The notes under the pieces are model-generated. The model worked only from the letters and a program-made list of their open reading frames with translations, did not search any database and had not been told where the DNA came from. Shown here one piece after another: positions 17,094 through 26,072 of a DNA stretch of 64,000 nucleotides (the stretch's first letter is position 1; each line of letters opens with the position of its first letter). Where the stretch lies: the NCBI GenBank assembly GCA_023417065.1, contig JAEZGH010000062.1:1-64000 (forward strand), read 5' to 3'. The translations under genes and the position numbers were made by a program. The stretch is from Bacteroidota bacterium. GTDB lineage: Bacteria > Bacteroidota > Bacteroidia > Cytophagales > Cyclobacteriaceae.

Positions 17094-18536
17094 ATGAAGA
17101 AAATCTTAAACTATATCGGTGGTGGGTTGCGTCAACCTGTATCAGGCGAATTTTTCGATAACATCAATCCCGCTGAGGGTAAAGCGTATTCATTGGTGCC
17201 GGACTCCGATGAACGCGATGTTTCAAATGCAGTTGCCGCGGCTGTGGATGCATTTCCTGCATGGAGCGCGATGCCGGCAGCGGAGCGATCAAATTATCTG
17301 CTGGCCATCGCCGACGCGATTGACCGTAAACTCGATGAGCTCGCACTGGCGGAGTCCATCGACAACGGCAAGCCTGTGTCACTCGCGCGGCGGATGGATA
17401 TTCCCCGCGCCTCGGCAAACATGCGTTTCTTTGCAACTGCAGCACTGCACTTTTCAGGCGACGCTCACCTCACCGGAAGTGAAGCTATAAATTACACGAG
17501 TCATTCACCCGTAGGTGTCGCAGGATGTATATCTCCCTGGAACCTCCCGCTCTATTTGTTCACCTGGAAGATTGCACCTGCGTTGGCAGCAGGATGCACA
17601 GTCGTGGCAAAGCCTTCTGAGCTCACACCGATGACGGCGTATCTGATGAGTGAAATTTGCAGAGACGTTAACCTTCCCGCAGGCGTGCTGAATATTGTTC
17701 ACGGGACCGGACCAAAGGCAGGGCAGGCTATTGTAGAACACCCGGAAGTAAAAGCGATTTCATTTACAGGGGGTACGGTTACAGGCAAAAGGATTGCGTC
17801 CGTGGCTGCCCCGATGTTCAAGAAGCTCTCACTGGAACTCGGTGGGAAAAATCCGAACATTGTGTTCTCTGACTGCGATTTTGAATTGGCATTGACGACG
17901 TCGGTGAAGTCTGCATTCACCAATCAGGGCGAAATTTGTCTTTGTGGTTCGCGGATATTTGTTGAACGCTCGCTGTACGACAAGTTCGTACAGGCATTCG
18001 TGGAACGAACCCGCGCACTGGTAGTGGGCGATCCGCTGGAAACAACGACCGATATCGGTGCCCTGGTCTCGAACGGTCATATCCAAAAGGTGTTGGGGTA
18101 CATCGACCTGGCCAAACAGGAGGGCGGTACTGTCTTAACGGGCGGGGTACGCATTACTCGCGAGGGGCGATGCCATGACGGTTACTTCGTTTCCCCGGCA
18201 GTGATCACCGGGCTCAATGAAACGTGTCGTACAAATCAGGAGGAGATATTTGGGCCAGTGGTTACCATCATGCCTTTTGATACAGAAGAGCAGGCCGTAG
18301 CCTTTGCAAACAGTACCCCCTATGGTCTTTCAGCTACGCTATGGACGCAGAATCTCACGCGTGCCCATCGCGTGGCTGCCGAAATCAGGAGTGGCATCGT
18401 GTGGGTTAACTGCTGGCTTTTCCGCGACCTGAGAACGCCTTTCGGTGGAATGAAACAATCCGGTGTGGGGCGCGAGGGAGGATGGGATGCGCTCAGGTTT
18501 TTCTCCGACATCAAGAATATCTGCATCCGCCTCTAG
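17094..18536 (+). CDS. Aldehyde dehydrogenase, probably 2-aminomuconate-6-semialdehyde dehydrogenase
   Basis: A protein of 480 residues with the NAD-dependent aldehyde dehydrogenase features: SPWNLP (Asn near 150), FTGGTVTG (about 224-231), catalytic Glu E248 in LELGGKNP, and the nucleophile Cys in NQGEICLC (about 282). The C-terminal GGMKQSGVGREGG is also present. The GEIC-L-C-GSR form and the neighbouring kynurenine genes fit the hydroxymuconic/aminomuconic semialdehyde dehydrogenase group; substrate from context only. Its stop is 2 bases from the convergent gene's stop, the two lying within TAGGCCTA. Confidence 0.87.
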   Translation: MKKILNYIGGGLRQPVSGEFFDNINPAEGKAYSLVPDSDERDVSNAVAAAVDAFPAWSAMPAAERSNYLLAIADAIDRKLDELALAESIDNGKPVSLARRMDIPRASANMRFFATAALHFSGDAHLTGSEAINYTSHSPVGVAGCISPWNLPLYLFTWKIAPALAAGCTVVAKPSELTPMTAYLMSEICRDVNLPAGVLNIVHGTGPKAGQAIVEHPEVKAISFTGGTVTGKRIASVAAPMFKKLSLELGGKNPNIVFSDCDFELALTTSVKSAFTNQGEICLCGSRIFVERSLYDKFVQAFVERTRALVVGDPLETTTDIGALVSNGHIQKVLGYIDLAKQEGGTVLTGGVRITREGRCHDGYFVSPAVITGLNETCRTNQEEIFGPVVTIMPFDTEEQAVAFANSTPYGLSATLWTQNLTRAHRVAAEIRSGIVWVNCWLFRDLRTPFGGMKQSGVGREGGWDALRFFSDIKNICIRL

Positions 18537-18538
18537 GC

Positions 18539-19270
18539 CTAGTTTCTTATTTCGCGATAGTGATTTAGTACGGTAACCAATCCATCTTTCTCTTTCAGGC
18601 TTAGCTGATGCCTTTCTGCATAGCTGATAAGTTGTGAATAATGTGCTGACGTGAACTTCCTGAGCAAGTCGGGATTGATGATTTTATTTTTCACGATAGA
18701 TCGATCAGCGAACATTCCGTCGATTTCCTTTTCCTGAATTTCCAGAAATGGCTTCAGTTTTCCGTCCCTGTCGAGGAAGAATAGTGTTTCCGTATGTGAT
18801 ATGGTCGAAGGGTAGCCGTAATAGCGCCCTGCGCTGAATCCGCCAGTGGCAGGGTTGAACATCGCGGGTGTGGCGTACTCGCGCTTGTCGATGCGAATGG
18901 GCGCGATCTTGGATAGTAAGGCGAAGTCGGTCAGGTCGACGAGTACTTCAAAAAACAGTGGACGTTTAACCTTATAAACGCGATCTTCTGTTTCAACGGA
19001 GTAGAAGATGCGTTGCTTCTGTGCGATCTCATCAAAGAATTCAAATCCTTTGACGTGGCGTGCTGTGAATGATTTGGAGATTCGCGCATTTTCTACGGAA
19101 ACGATATCGGTTTTGTCGTTGTATTTGATCAGGCCTTTAATTTCGTGTCCGTTGTTAAGGAGCAGACTTCCGTCGAACCATTCCGGGCCTGCGAGAAGGT
19201 GTTGGTAAGATTGTGACAACGCCGGAATGCATAGCACTACCAGCAGGATAGCTGTGATCAGGGGTCTCAT
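18539..19270 (-). CDS. Secreted hypothetical protein related to the 19.5 kb barrel protein
   Basis: A protein of 243 residues with a signal peptide (ITAILLVVLCIPALSQ). The region about 32-80 has the pattern G-x-L-L-x-x-x-G-x-x-I-x-G-x-I-x-Y-N followed by a segment ending ARHVKGFEF, which resembles residues 24-75 of the divergent protein at 19490. The C-terminal RDGKLKPFLE with a helical tail also resembles the region after RENGEVYELL there. There is no beta-barrel. Family unrecognised. The gap to 19489 contains no clear feature. Confidence 0.6.
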   Translation of the reverse strand: MRPLITAILLVVLCIPALSQSYQHLLAGPEWFDGSLLLNNGHEIKGLIKYNDKTDIVSVENARISKSFTARHVKGFEFFDEIAQKQRIFYSVETEDRVYKVKRPLFFEVLVDLTDFALLSKIAPIRIDKREYATPAMFNPATGGFSAGRYYGYPSTISHTETLFFLDRDGKLKPFLEIQEKEIDGMFADRSIVKNKIINPDLLRKFTSAHYSQLISYAERHQLSLKEKDGLVTVLNHYREIRN

Positions 19271-19489
19271 AGAAGAAGGTTTAAACCAAATCTACAAAAA
19301 TGCCAGTACCCCTGGCGTTGTGTGTAATGTTATGGGGAATTTTTCTTTATTCTGAAAATCAGGCAACTATGAGAGATTTTTTGATGGTAGTGTCTAGCGG
19401 AAAATGCGGCGTCTTTTTGTGTTGTCAGATGTTGGGAATTTTCACAAATCACTGGTAACTTACGGTCGTCTGTTTAGCGGTAATTTGTT

Positions 19490-20656
19490 ATGTGCAAAAT
19501 TCTTATTCTGTGGCTCCTGCCATTTGTCCTCTGCATTGACCTGTATGGTCAGTTTAAGGAGGGTTATTTAGTTAAGTCCGATGGTGATTCCATCAGTGGT
19601 TTCGTGTCATTCAACGAGTATCGCAATCCGCGTGAGGTCAAGTTTAAGTCCGGAAAAGGCAGCAAGAAGGTGGTCTATACACCCGACCAGGTGAAAGTGT
19701 TCGGATTGTCTTATTCCACGCGTGTAGCATCATTAGTCGTTCCAGTTGCCGACGGTGCAACGCAGCATCTTTTCGTTCGCCAGCTCGTTGGCGGCAGAAT
19801 GGATTTGTTTGTCAGTAAGGATCGGTTCTTCATTCGTGAAAATGGTGAAGTATATGAGCTGCTCAGCTCCCGTAATAAATCATCGGCCGGAGAAAAATAT
19901 CGCGGATATTATAAGGATGTGCTGGAGAAATTCTTCGAGGGATGTATTTCCGCTGAAAATGCGTCGTATGAGGAGACAAGTCTTCGGAATCTAATCAACA
20001 ACTATAACCGGTGTCATCGGGTTCAGCCATTGGTTTATCGCGATTTGTCACGGGGTAGTACACTGGCATTATCTGTTATCGTGGGTGCTGATAAATCAGA
20101 CATGAAAGTGAACGATAAGGTGCCGATGCCTACGACGTTTCATCCTTCCATTGGAATCGGTCTAACATTGAAAACCTCTGCGTTTCAGAAGCGGCTTTTT
20201 TTCGATCTGCAGGCGCGCTATGGTACACGAGAGGGAGAGGTCTTTGTGCAGCAGTCGTTAAATCCACAACGGCACATCTATTCAACTTACGATCTGGAGT
20301 TTAAGATGATTCGTGTGCCCATTGGAGTAGGTTACTACATCATGGACCCTGAACGAACATCGGTATATGTGAGGGCGGGAGTGAGCAAAGCATTTGTGCT
20401 TTCGTCGACGTTTAGTTACGTGAGGGAAATTGAGACGTTCACAAACGTGACCACAGATTCACGTACACTTCAGGATGTTATTGATGCCAGGATCGGTCTA
20501 TGGGCCGGGGCGGGTGTACAAACCCGTGTTTTGCACCGGCGAAAGGCATTTTTGGAGATCCGATGTGAAAAGATGACGCCAACAGTAGATGTGGCTATTT
20601 CCAATTTTTCTTTGAAGATGACAAACGTTGGTCTATATGCAGGTCTGTTTTTCTAA
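19490..20656 (+). CDS. Outer-membrane barrel-like protein with N-terminal soluble module
   Basis: A protein of 388 residues. A signal peptide (ILILWLLPFVLCIDLYGQ) is followed by a soluble module with GYLVKSDGDSISGFVSFN and TPDQVKVFGL (about 24-75), then from ~190 alternating hydrophobic strands typical of a porin-family eight-to-ten-strand barrel, ending in LYAGLFF with a terminal Phe as expected for outer-membrane insertion. It is probably a surface/outer-membrane protein; ligand unknown. The ATG at 19490 is directly preceded by TAATTTGTT. The next gene's ATG (20637) overlaps its end by 20 bases. Confidence 0.65.
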   Translation: MCKILILWLLPFVLCIDLYGQFKEGYLVKSDGDSISGFVSFNEYRNPREVKFKSGKGSKKVVYTPDQVKVFGLSYSTRVASLVVPVADGATQHLFVRQLVGGRMDLFVSKDRFFIRENGEVYELLSSRNKSSAGEKYRGYYKDVLEKFFEGCISAENASYEETSLRNLINNYNRCHRVQPLVYRDLSRGSTLALSVIVGADKSDMKVNDKVPMPTTFHPSIGIGLTLKTSAFQKRLFFDLQARYGTREGEVFVQQSLNPQRHIYSTYDLEFKMIRVPIGVGYYIMDPERTSVYVRAGVSKAFVLSSTFSYVREIETFTNVTTDSRTLQDVIDARIGLWAGAGVQTRVLHRRKAFLEIRCEKMTPTVDVAISNFSLKMTNVGLYAGLFF

Positions 20657-22829
20657 GGTAAGAAATCATTACTGGTTTATCGTTCTTGGTGTTTTACTGG
20701 CGACATGTGCAGAAGAGGAAGAGAAAAAGCGAGCGTTCCCACAGGTTCGCACACTTGATGTTGAATCGATAACGGCGGAAGGTGCACTTTTCAGAGGCGA
20801 GATTCGCGACAATTCGCATCCGATAACAGAAAGAGGGTTTGTGTGGTCTGTTAATGAAAGTTATTATGGTACACAAACCATAATTAATCTCGGGCCGGCT
20901 TCCGGAGAAGGTCCGTTTGAGGCTGTTGTAACTCACGATCTGATACCTGACAGGGCGTACTATGTGTGGGCATATGCAAAGACAGCGACGCACACCGTTT
21001 ATGGGGAGATCAAGGCTTTTTGGAGCCTGGGGAGCAAAAGTCCCGTAGTTCACTCCTTTGAACCAAAAGAGGCGACATGGTTAGACACGCTGGTGATACG
21101 AGGCGAGAACTTTTCTCTGAGTGTGCCAAATATTTCAGTAAAAGCAAATGGGCTTACGTTCCCCTTGATCTCAACTTCATTGAATGAGGTTAAGGTACGT
21201 GTGCCTCATGATTTCCATGGACCGAAAGGCAAAGTGGCAGTGTCAGTATTAAACAATATTGGGTTTGCTTCAGACTCGATCCAACTTAAGGCACCAATAA
21301 TTTCATCCATCGAACCGTTGGAAGGAAAACCGGGTCATGAGGTGACTATTGAGGGAAAATATTTTCATCCGAAGCTAAGTGAAGTATTTTTCGGAGAGGT
21401 TGAGGCTGAAGTAATTTCGCGATCGGCAGGTGTTATCAAATGCAAGGTTCCAGAGGGACTTTTATCGGGGGCTTTAGGCCTTAGAGTGAAATCGGCAGAG
21501 CAATTCGTTGAATCTGATCTTCAATTTGTCGTCAAGGCTTTCGAGATCGAAAAAATCGCTCCGCTACTGGGGACGTTCGGTGAGCCGGTCACGGTAACGC
21601 TTAAAGGTCTTACGCCACGTCGTGACGAGATAACTGTTTATTTTGGACCTGAGCAAGCGGAGATAATTTCAGTTTCAGGCCACGAAATCGTTGTTCGGGC
21701 CCCATACGACCTTGGGGCGTCATCTGAGATTCGTGTCACGCATGCAGGGAACGTCATGGTTTTTAAAGATCCTTTCGAGCTTGTACCGCCGGAGATTGTA
21801 TCGTTCGACGCCGTTGTTGATCGTGCTGGTGATTCGTTTATTTTACGAGGAAAGTATTTTCATCCTTACGGGAATAATCGCGTTTTCATCGGTGGACATG
21901 ATGCGAATGTTCAAACGCTCTCAGATAATGAGCTTAGGGTATTTGTTCCGTCTGACTTGGAAGTGCACGAAGCTTTAGTCGAGCTCGAAGTAGGTGGCCA
22001 TATCATTGCCGCTGACGACAGACTTCGGGTTCGTTGGATCGCGCACCAGCTTCCTCCATCTTATTTTGTGAACGATGGGAGTGTAATTCATTTTCATAAT
22101 GGAGCGGTATTTAAGACGCTTGGAAATGACTTTGACCCGGGATTTACGTCGTATGAAGTTTCCAGTCAGTATTTGCGTAAGTTGAAAGACTTTGAGGGAG
22201 TTCCCAGGATGAACAGTGCGTCTTTTATCCTGAATGATAATTTGTACGTTGTTTCCGGAGAGACGGCCGAGTATCAGAAATTCAACGACGTTTGGATGTA
22301 TGAAATCGCCCAAAACAACTGGGTTAGAAAGAACGATTTTCCCTTCGTGCTAGGTTGGCGCAAGCCAATTGGTTTTACTCACGGTGGAAAAGGATTTGTA
22401 GTTCATGATAACCAAGTCTTCCAGTATGAGCCCGGAACAGATACATGGAGTGTAGTGAACAATGATGCGCCCTTGCCCGGCATGGGGGCAGCAGGAACGG
22501 TTATCGGAAACTTATATTATTTTCAGACGACACCTTCTATTGGAACAATCCTGAGCAAACGTTACAATCTGTTATTGAACTCCTGGGAAGATATTGTTCA
22601 ACATCATGATCCTCAGCCGGTCCGGTATGCTTTTGAATTTCAGGGCCAGCCTGTATTCGGAGCGTTTCATTATTTCAACATTTACAGACCTGAGCTCCAG
22701 ACTTGGACGGAGGTCGATCTTGATCAAGAGGGACTTTATCTCAGATTCGGATTTGAACACAATTCTGCATTGAATTTCCTTACTTCGGGGCAGAAGTTCT
22801 TTCGCTATTCCTATCGGCCATATGATTGA
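20637..22829 (+). CDS. IPT/TIG-repeat lipoprotein with kelch-like C-terminus
   Basis: About 730 residues. The N-terminus is a lipoprotein signal (FIVLGVLLATC, acylated Cys), followed by a fibronectin-III-like domain (about 35-130, with ITERGFVWS). Four Ig-like TIG domains follow (about 135-470; each begins with a P-x-I/V-x-x-x-x-P/G pattern and has a G-x-x-V/F-x-I/L-x-G-x-x-F segment). The last ~250 residues have kelch-like segments such as NDVWMYEIAQNNWVRKNDFP and YEPGTDTWSVVNN. A surface adhesive or binding protein is likely. The 20-base overlap with the preceding barrel gene suggests a coupled pair, but they need not form a complex. Confidence 0.75.
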   Translation: MQVCFSKVRNHYWFIVLGVLLATCAEEEEKKRAFPQVRTLDVESITAEGALFRGEIRDNSHPITERGFVWSVNESYYGTQTIINLGPASGEGPFEAVVTHDLIPDRAYYVWAYAKTATHTVYGEIKAFWSLGSKSPVVHSFEPKEATWLDTLVIRGENFSLSVPNISVKANGLTFPLISTSLNEVKVRVPHDFHGPKGKVAVSVLNNIGFASDSIQLKAPIISSIEPLEGKPGHEVTIEGKYFHPKLSEVFFGEVEAEVISRSAGVIKCKVPEGLLSGALGLRVKSAEQFVESDLQFVVKAFEIEKIAPLLGTFGEPVTVTLKGLTPRRDEITVYFGPEQAEIISVSGHEIVVRAPYDLGASSEIRVTHAGNVMVFKDPFELVPPEIVSFDAVVDRAGDSFILRGKYFHPYGNNRVFIGGHDANVQTLSDNELRVFVPSDLEVHEALVELEVGGHIIAADDRLRVRWIAHQLPPSYFVNDGSVIHFHNGAVFKTLGNDFDPGFTSYEVSSQYLRKLKDFEGVPRMNSASFILNDNLYVVSGETAEYQKFNDVWMYEIAQNNWVRKNDFPFVLGWRKPIGFTHGGKGFVVHDNQVFQYEPGTDTWSVVNNDAPLPGMGAAGTVIGNLYYFQTTPSIGTILSKRYNLLLNSWEDIVQHHDPQPVRYAFEFQGQPVFGAFHYFNIYRPELQTWTEVDLDQEGLYLRFGFEHNSALNFLTSGQKFFRYSYRPYD

Positions 22830-24110
22830 TTAACCCCGTCCCGCCTTGTGCCCCTTTAAAGCAAAGAAGAGGATGTACAGGTAGCAGGGAATCATCACCA
22901 GGAACGCCGTCTGACGATCCCATGCATCCGCCAGCGCGCCGTACACCAAAGGCAGCAATGCACCCCCGACGATACCCATGATAAGTAATGCTGACGCTAT
23001 CTTGGTAAAACGCCCGAGGCTGTGAAGCGAAAGCGGCCAGATCGCCGGCCACATGAATGCATGTGCAAAGCTTAATATGATGATGAATCCGATTGACACC
23101 CAGCCTTCGGTCAAAAGTGCAAGGACCACAAAGAGCAATCCCAGACATGCGCTCATTGCCAGGGCGGTCTTTTGCGACATAATCCTGGGCATGGTGGCAA
23201 CGCCCACGAAGTAGCCGACTATCAGTGCACCCAGACTATAGATTCCGAACTTGCCTGACGTGGCAAGGTCAAATCCTTGAGATACTCCATACAACGCTAA
23301 TGAGTCGATAGCAAGCACTTCAACGCCCACATATACGAAGATGCAGAGCACGCCCAGCACGAGGTGAGGAAACTGGAATACAGAGGTCTTCGCGATCGAG
23401 GTTGCAGAATCCGCTGTTTGTTCGTCTTCTTCCGGATTGATTTCGGGCAGGTGGGCTTTCAGGACCAGCAAGGCAAGGCCCGTTAGTACCGTGGTAATGA
23501 TAACATAGGGAACGATAACCCGTTGCGCAAGGAGGTCGAGTTCCGTTTCCAGTTCCGCTCCGCTGAGTGTGGCAATTTTTGCCGAGAGTTCTTTCGTATC
23601 ACTGAAGAGCGTCTCGACCAGAATCACGATCCCCAACATGCCGGCAACTTTATTGCAGACACCCATGATGCTGATGCGTTTCGCAGCGCTTTCAATAGGG
23701 CCAAGTACCGTGACGTACGGATTCGAGGCCGTCTGAAGTAACGTCAAGCCGCTGCCTTGAGCGAAAAGGCCTACGAGAAACAGGATGTATGATCTCGTCA
23801 TGGCCGCCGGAATGAAGATAAGGGAGCCGATGGCCATGATTCCCAGGCCTATTGACATACCCTTCGTGAAGCCGGTCCTGTTAAGAATACCTGACGCCGG
23901 TATCGCCATCACGAAATAGGAGATGTAGAATGCAAAAGTGACGAGATACGCCTGAAAGTCGTTAAGCTCACAGGCTTGTTGAAGGAAGGGAATCAATACG
24001 CTGTTCAGCCACGTAACGAATCCAAAAATGAAAAAGAGACTTCCAATGATGATCATTGGAAATACATAGCTGTTCCGTTGCTGAGAAATTGTATTGGTAT
24101 TCGTTGGCAT
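22830..24110 (-). CDS. FHS-family sugar MFS transporter (FucP/GluP-like)
   Basis: A protein of 426 residues with about 12 membrane helices. Landmarks of the FHS family: SLFFIFGFVTWLNSVLIPF near 24-42, ISYFVMAIPASGILNRTGF near 70-90 and LLQTASNPYVTVLGP near 128-142. Members import L-fucose, glucose, galactose or related sugars with H+ or Na+; substrate cannot be told from sequence alone. The stop codon is adjacent to the stop of the convergent TIG gene. The neighbouring nucleotidyltransferase is divergent, separated by 171 bases, suggesting a sugar-utilisation pair. Confidence 0.88.
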   Translation of the reverse strand: MPTNTNTISQQRNSYVFPMIIIGSLFFIFGFVTWLNSVLIPFLQQACELNDFQAYLVTFAFYISYFVMAIPASGILNRTGFTKGMSIGLGIMAIGSLIFIPAAMTRSYILFLVGLFAQGSGLTLLQTASNPYVTVLGPIESAAKRISIMGVCNKVAGMLGIVILVETLFSDTKELSAKIATLSGAELETELDLLAQRVIVPYVIITTVLTGLALLVLKAHLPEINPEEDEQTADSATSIAKTSVFQFPHLVLGVLCIFVYVGVEVLAIDSLALYGVSQGFDLATSGKFGIYSLGALIVGYFVGVATMPRIMSQKTALAMSACLGLLFVVLALLTEGWVSIGFIIILSFAHAFMWPAIWPLSLHSLGRFTKIASALLIMGIVGGALLPLVYGALADAWDRQTAFLVMIPCYLYILFFALKGHKAGRG

Positions 24111-24126
24111 AAAGGCTTAGCTTTTT

Positions 24127-24159
24127 TTGTTCAGCTTTACTGTTAAAAACCTATTTTTG
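24127..24159 (+). promoter_or_regulatory. Predicted Bacteroidota promoter for the nucleotidyltransferase
   Basis: TTG at 24127-24129, 22 bases, then TATTTTTG at 24152-24159, matching the TTTG / TAnnTTTG consensus. It implies a leader of about 115 bases, long for this window. Confidence 0.4.
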
Positions 24160-24281
24160 GCCGCAAATCCGTTAAAAGCCCCGTTGCGCATTGAACTGTC
24201 TATTCGATGAATAAACGCGTTTTCTAGCGGATGTTGGCGCACACAATAGGTTTAAATATAGCGTAAATAAATGAATTGCAA

Positions 24282-25199
24282 ATGAACGCAGCACAAAAGT
24301 CCCCAAAAAAACTGGCCCTCGTCGTCCTCGCCGCCGGCATGGGTAGCCGCTATGGCGGTATCAAACAAATCGACGGCTTCGGCCCCAATGGCGAAACGAT
24401 CATGGATTACTCCCTCTTCGACGCCATCCGCGCAGGATTCTCCAAAGTCGTATTCATCGTTCGCGAGGAAATCAAAGATATCGTTAAGGAAAAGTTCGGA
24501 TCACGCCTCGACGGAAAGGTCGAAGTAGAATATGTCATCCAGTCTCTCGATAAGATCGTTCCCACTGAATATCAAAACGCCGAACGCACCAAACCGTGGG
24601 GTACAATGCATGCGGTGCTTTGCGCAAAAAATGTGATCAATGAACCCTATGCCGTCATCAATGCCGATGACTTCTACGGTAGAAATGCATTTCAATCCAT
24701 CTCGGATTTCTTCAGTTCCGATACCAAGGGCGCACACGCAATGGTGGGGTTCACGCTTAGCAGGGTTTTGTCCGACCACGGTAGTGTGTCGCGCGGTGTG
24801 GGCGAAGTCGATGACCAGGGTTATCTCAAATCTGTCGTGGAGCGCACTACCATTGTAAAAGACGGCGACAAGATTATCGCAAAAGAAAAAGATGGCGATC
24901 TCGAACTCTCACCCAATGCGCCAACTTCAATGAACTTCTGGGGGTTCCAGCCGGACATGTTTGCCATGGCAGAAGCTATGTTCATGGATTTCCTGAAAGA
25001 GAATCACCAGAACATCAAGTCCGAATTCTTTATTCCGCTCTTCGTTAACCGAATGATTCAGGAAGGCAAGGGCAAAGTCAAAGTTCTTGGCGGTGGAGAC
25101 ATTTGGTTTGGCGTGACCTATAAGGAAGATAAGGATGAAGTAAGCCGTCGGATAAAAGAGCTTATCGATCGGGGCGATTATCCTCATCAACTCTGGTAA
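24282..25199 (+). CDS. Sugar-phosphate nucleotidyltransferase-like protein
   Basis: About 305 residues. The N-terminal signature of nucleotidyltransferases is visible: LVVLAAGMGSRYGGIKQID (about 13-31) with a GxGxR-like loop, then a NADDFYG metal-binding Asp near 120 and a MNFWGFQ segment near 215. The enzyme probably joins an NTP to a sugar-1-phosphate; the exact sugar is unknown. The ATG at 24282 (MNAAQKSPKK) was preferred over the TTG two codons upstream. Divergent from a sugar permease, which suggests the two serve one sugar pathway. Confidence 0.82.
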   Translation: MNAAQKSPKKLALVVLAAGMGSRYGGIKQIDGFGPNGETIMDYSLFDAIRAGFSKVVFIVREEIKDIVKEKFGSRLDGKVEVEYVIQSLDKIVPTEYQNAERTKPWGTMHAVLCAKNVINEPYAVINADDFYGRNAFQSISDFFSSDTKGAHAMVGFTLSRVLSDHGSVSRGVGEVDDQGYLKSVVERTTIVKDGDKIIAKEKDGDLELSPNAPTSMNFWGFQPDMFAMAEAMFMDFLKENHQNIKSEFFIPLFVNRMIQEGKGKVKVLGGGDIWFGVTYKEDKDEVSRRIKELIDRGDYPHQLW

Positions 25200-25286
25200 T
25201 GCATCAAGGGCGGCTTGTCCGCCTTAATTTTCGCCCGCTGTCCAAAAGGAATTTTCCTGTATCTTGAATGTAAACGGTATACTACT

Positions 25287-26018
25287 ATGAAGACAATAAT
25301 TCTTGTTTCCTTCTTTCTGGCATGTACTGGGTTTATGCTGCATTCAAATCAGGCGGAAAACCTCGCCGGTGCCTGGGAGGTCCGCGAAGGACAAATAACT
25401 ACTACTGCGATATTCACTCCGGGGCATTATGCGGTGACGCGTTACGACCTGGAGGGAAAGAAGTTTATCGATACGCGTGGAGGTTCATGGCGCGTTGACG
25501 GAAAGAACGTCGTTTTGACTGAGGAGTTTAATACCGCCGACAAAGAACAGGTCGGCAAGGAATCGAAAAATCCTTTCACGCTCAAAGGTTCGAAGTTAAC
25601 AGTGTCGCTTTTCCACAATGATACGAAGCCTAAAGAGTGGGCGCGCCTCGACGCGGGTGAACCTGGTAAACTTGCCGGCGCGTGGCTCATCACTGGTCGT
25701 ATGGTAGGTGATGGAATGCAGAAGATGACACCGGGTGCACGTCGTACAATGAAGATTCTCTCTGGTACGCGCTTCCAGTGGATCGCCTACAATGTAGAGA
25801 CAAAGGAATTTTCAGGCACCGGAGGTGGAACGTATACAACTGAAAATGGAAAGTATACGGAACACATCCAGTTCTTTTCACGCGATAACAGCCGAGTGGG
25901 CCAGTCGCTGGAATTTGATTTCTCGCTCGAAGACGGCAACTGGCGACACAAGGGCCTGAGCAGCAAAGGCGATCCTATCGACGAAGTATGGACCAAACGC
26001 GAGCGCCTGGGAATATGA
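25287..26018 (+). CDS. Exported protein with two related lipocalin-like halves
   Basis: About 243 residues with a signal peptide (KTIILVSFFLACTGFML); a possible lipobox LACT is less convincing. Two halves, about 25-125 and 130-243, both begin LAGAW and carry the order: strand, F...G[GS]..., DGK or ENGK, EF/FF..., F. For example TRGGSWRVDGKNVV in the first half and GTGGGTYTTENGKY in the second. This suggests internal duplication of a lipocalin-like beta unit. No enzymatic residues; ligand-binding is a reasonable guess. It lies 88 bases after the nucleotidyltransferase, in the same direction. Confidence 0.65.
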   Translation: MKTIILVSFFLACTGFMLHSNQAENLAGAWEVREGQITTTAIFTPGHYAVTRYDLEGKKFIDTRGGSWRVDGKNVVLTEEFNTADKEQVGKESKNPFTLKGSKLTVSLFHNDTKPKEWARLDAGEPGKLAGAWLITGRMVGDGMQKMTPGARRTMKILSGTRFQWIAYNVETKEFSGTGGGTYTTENGKYTEHIQFFSRDNSRVGQSLEFDFSLEDGNWRHKGLSSKGDPIDEVWTKRERLGI

Positions 26019-26072
26019 AACTATTTCAGGCGTTTTACCTTTAGTGTTTCAGGACTTCGCTGTCCGGATATC

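Noticed and set aside
19271..19489. Possible riboswitch or small RNA in the divergent gap
   Set aside because: I could find no conserved stem-loop arrangement; T/A-rich sequence only.
24111..24281. tRNA or RNA gene in the permease/nucleotidyltransferase gap
   Set aside because: No cloverleaf arms, and the gap is explained by divergent promoters.
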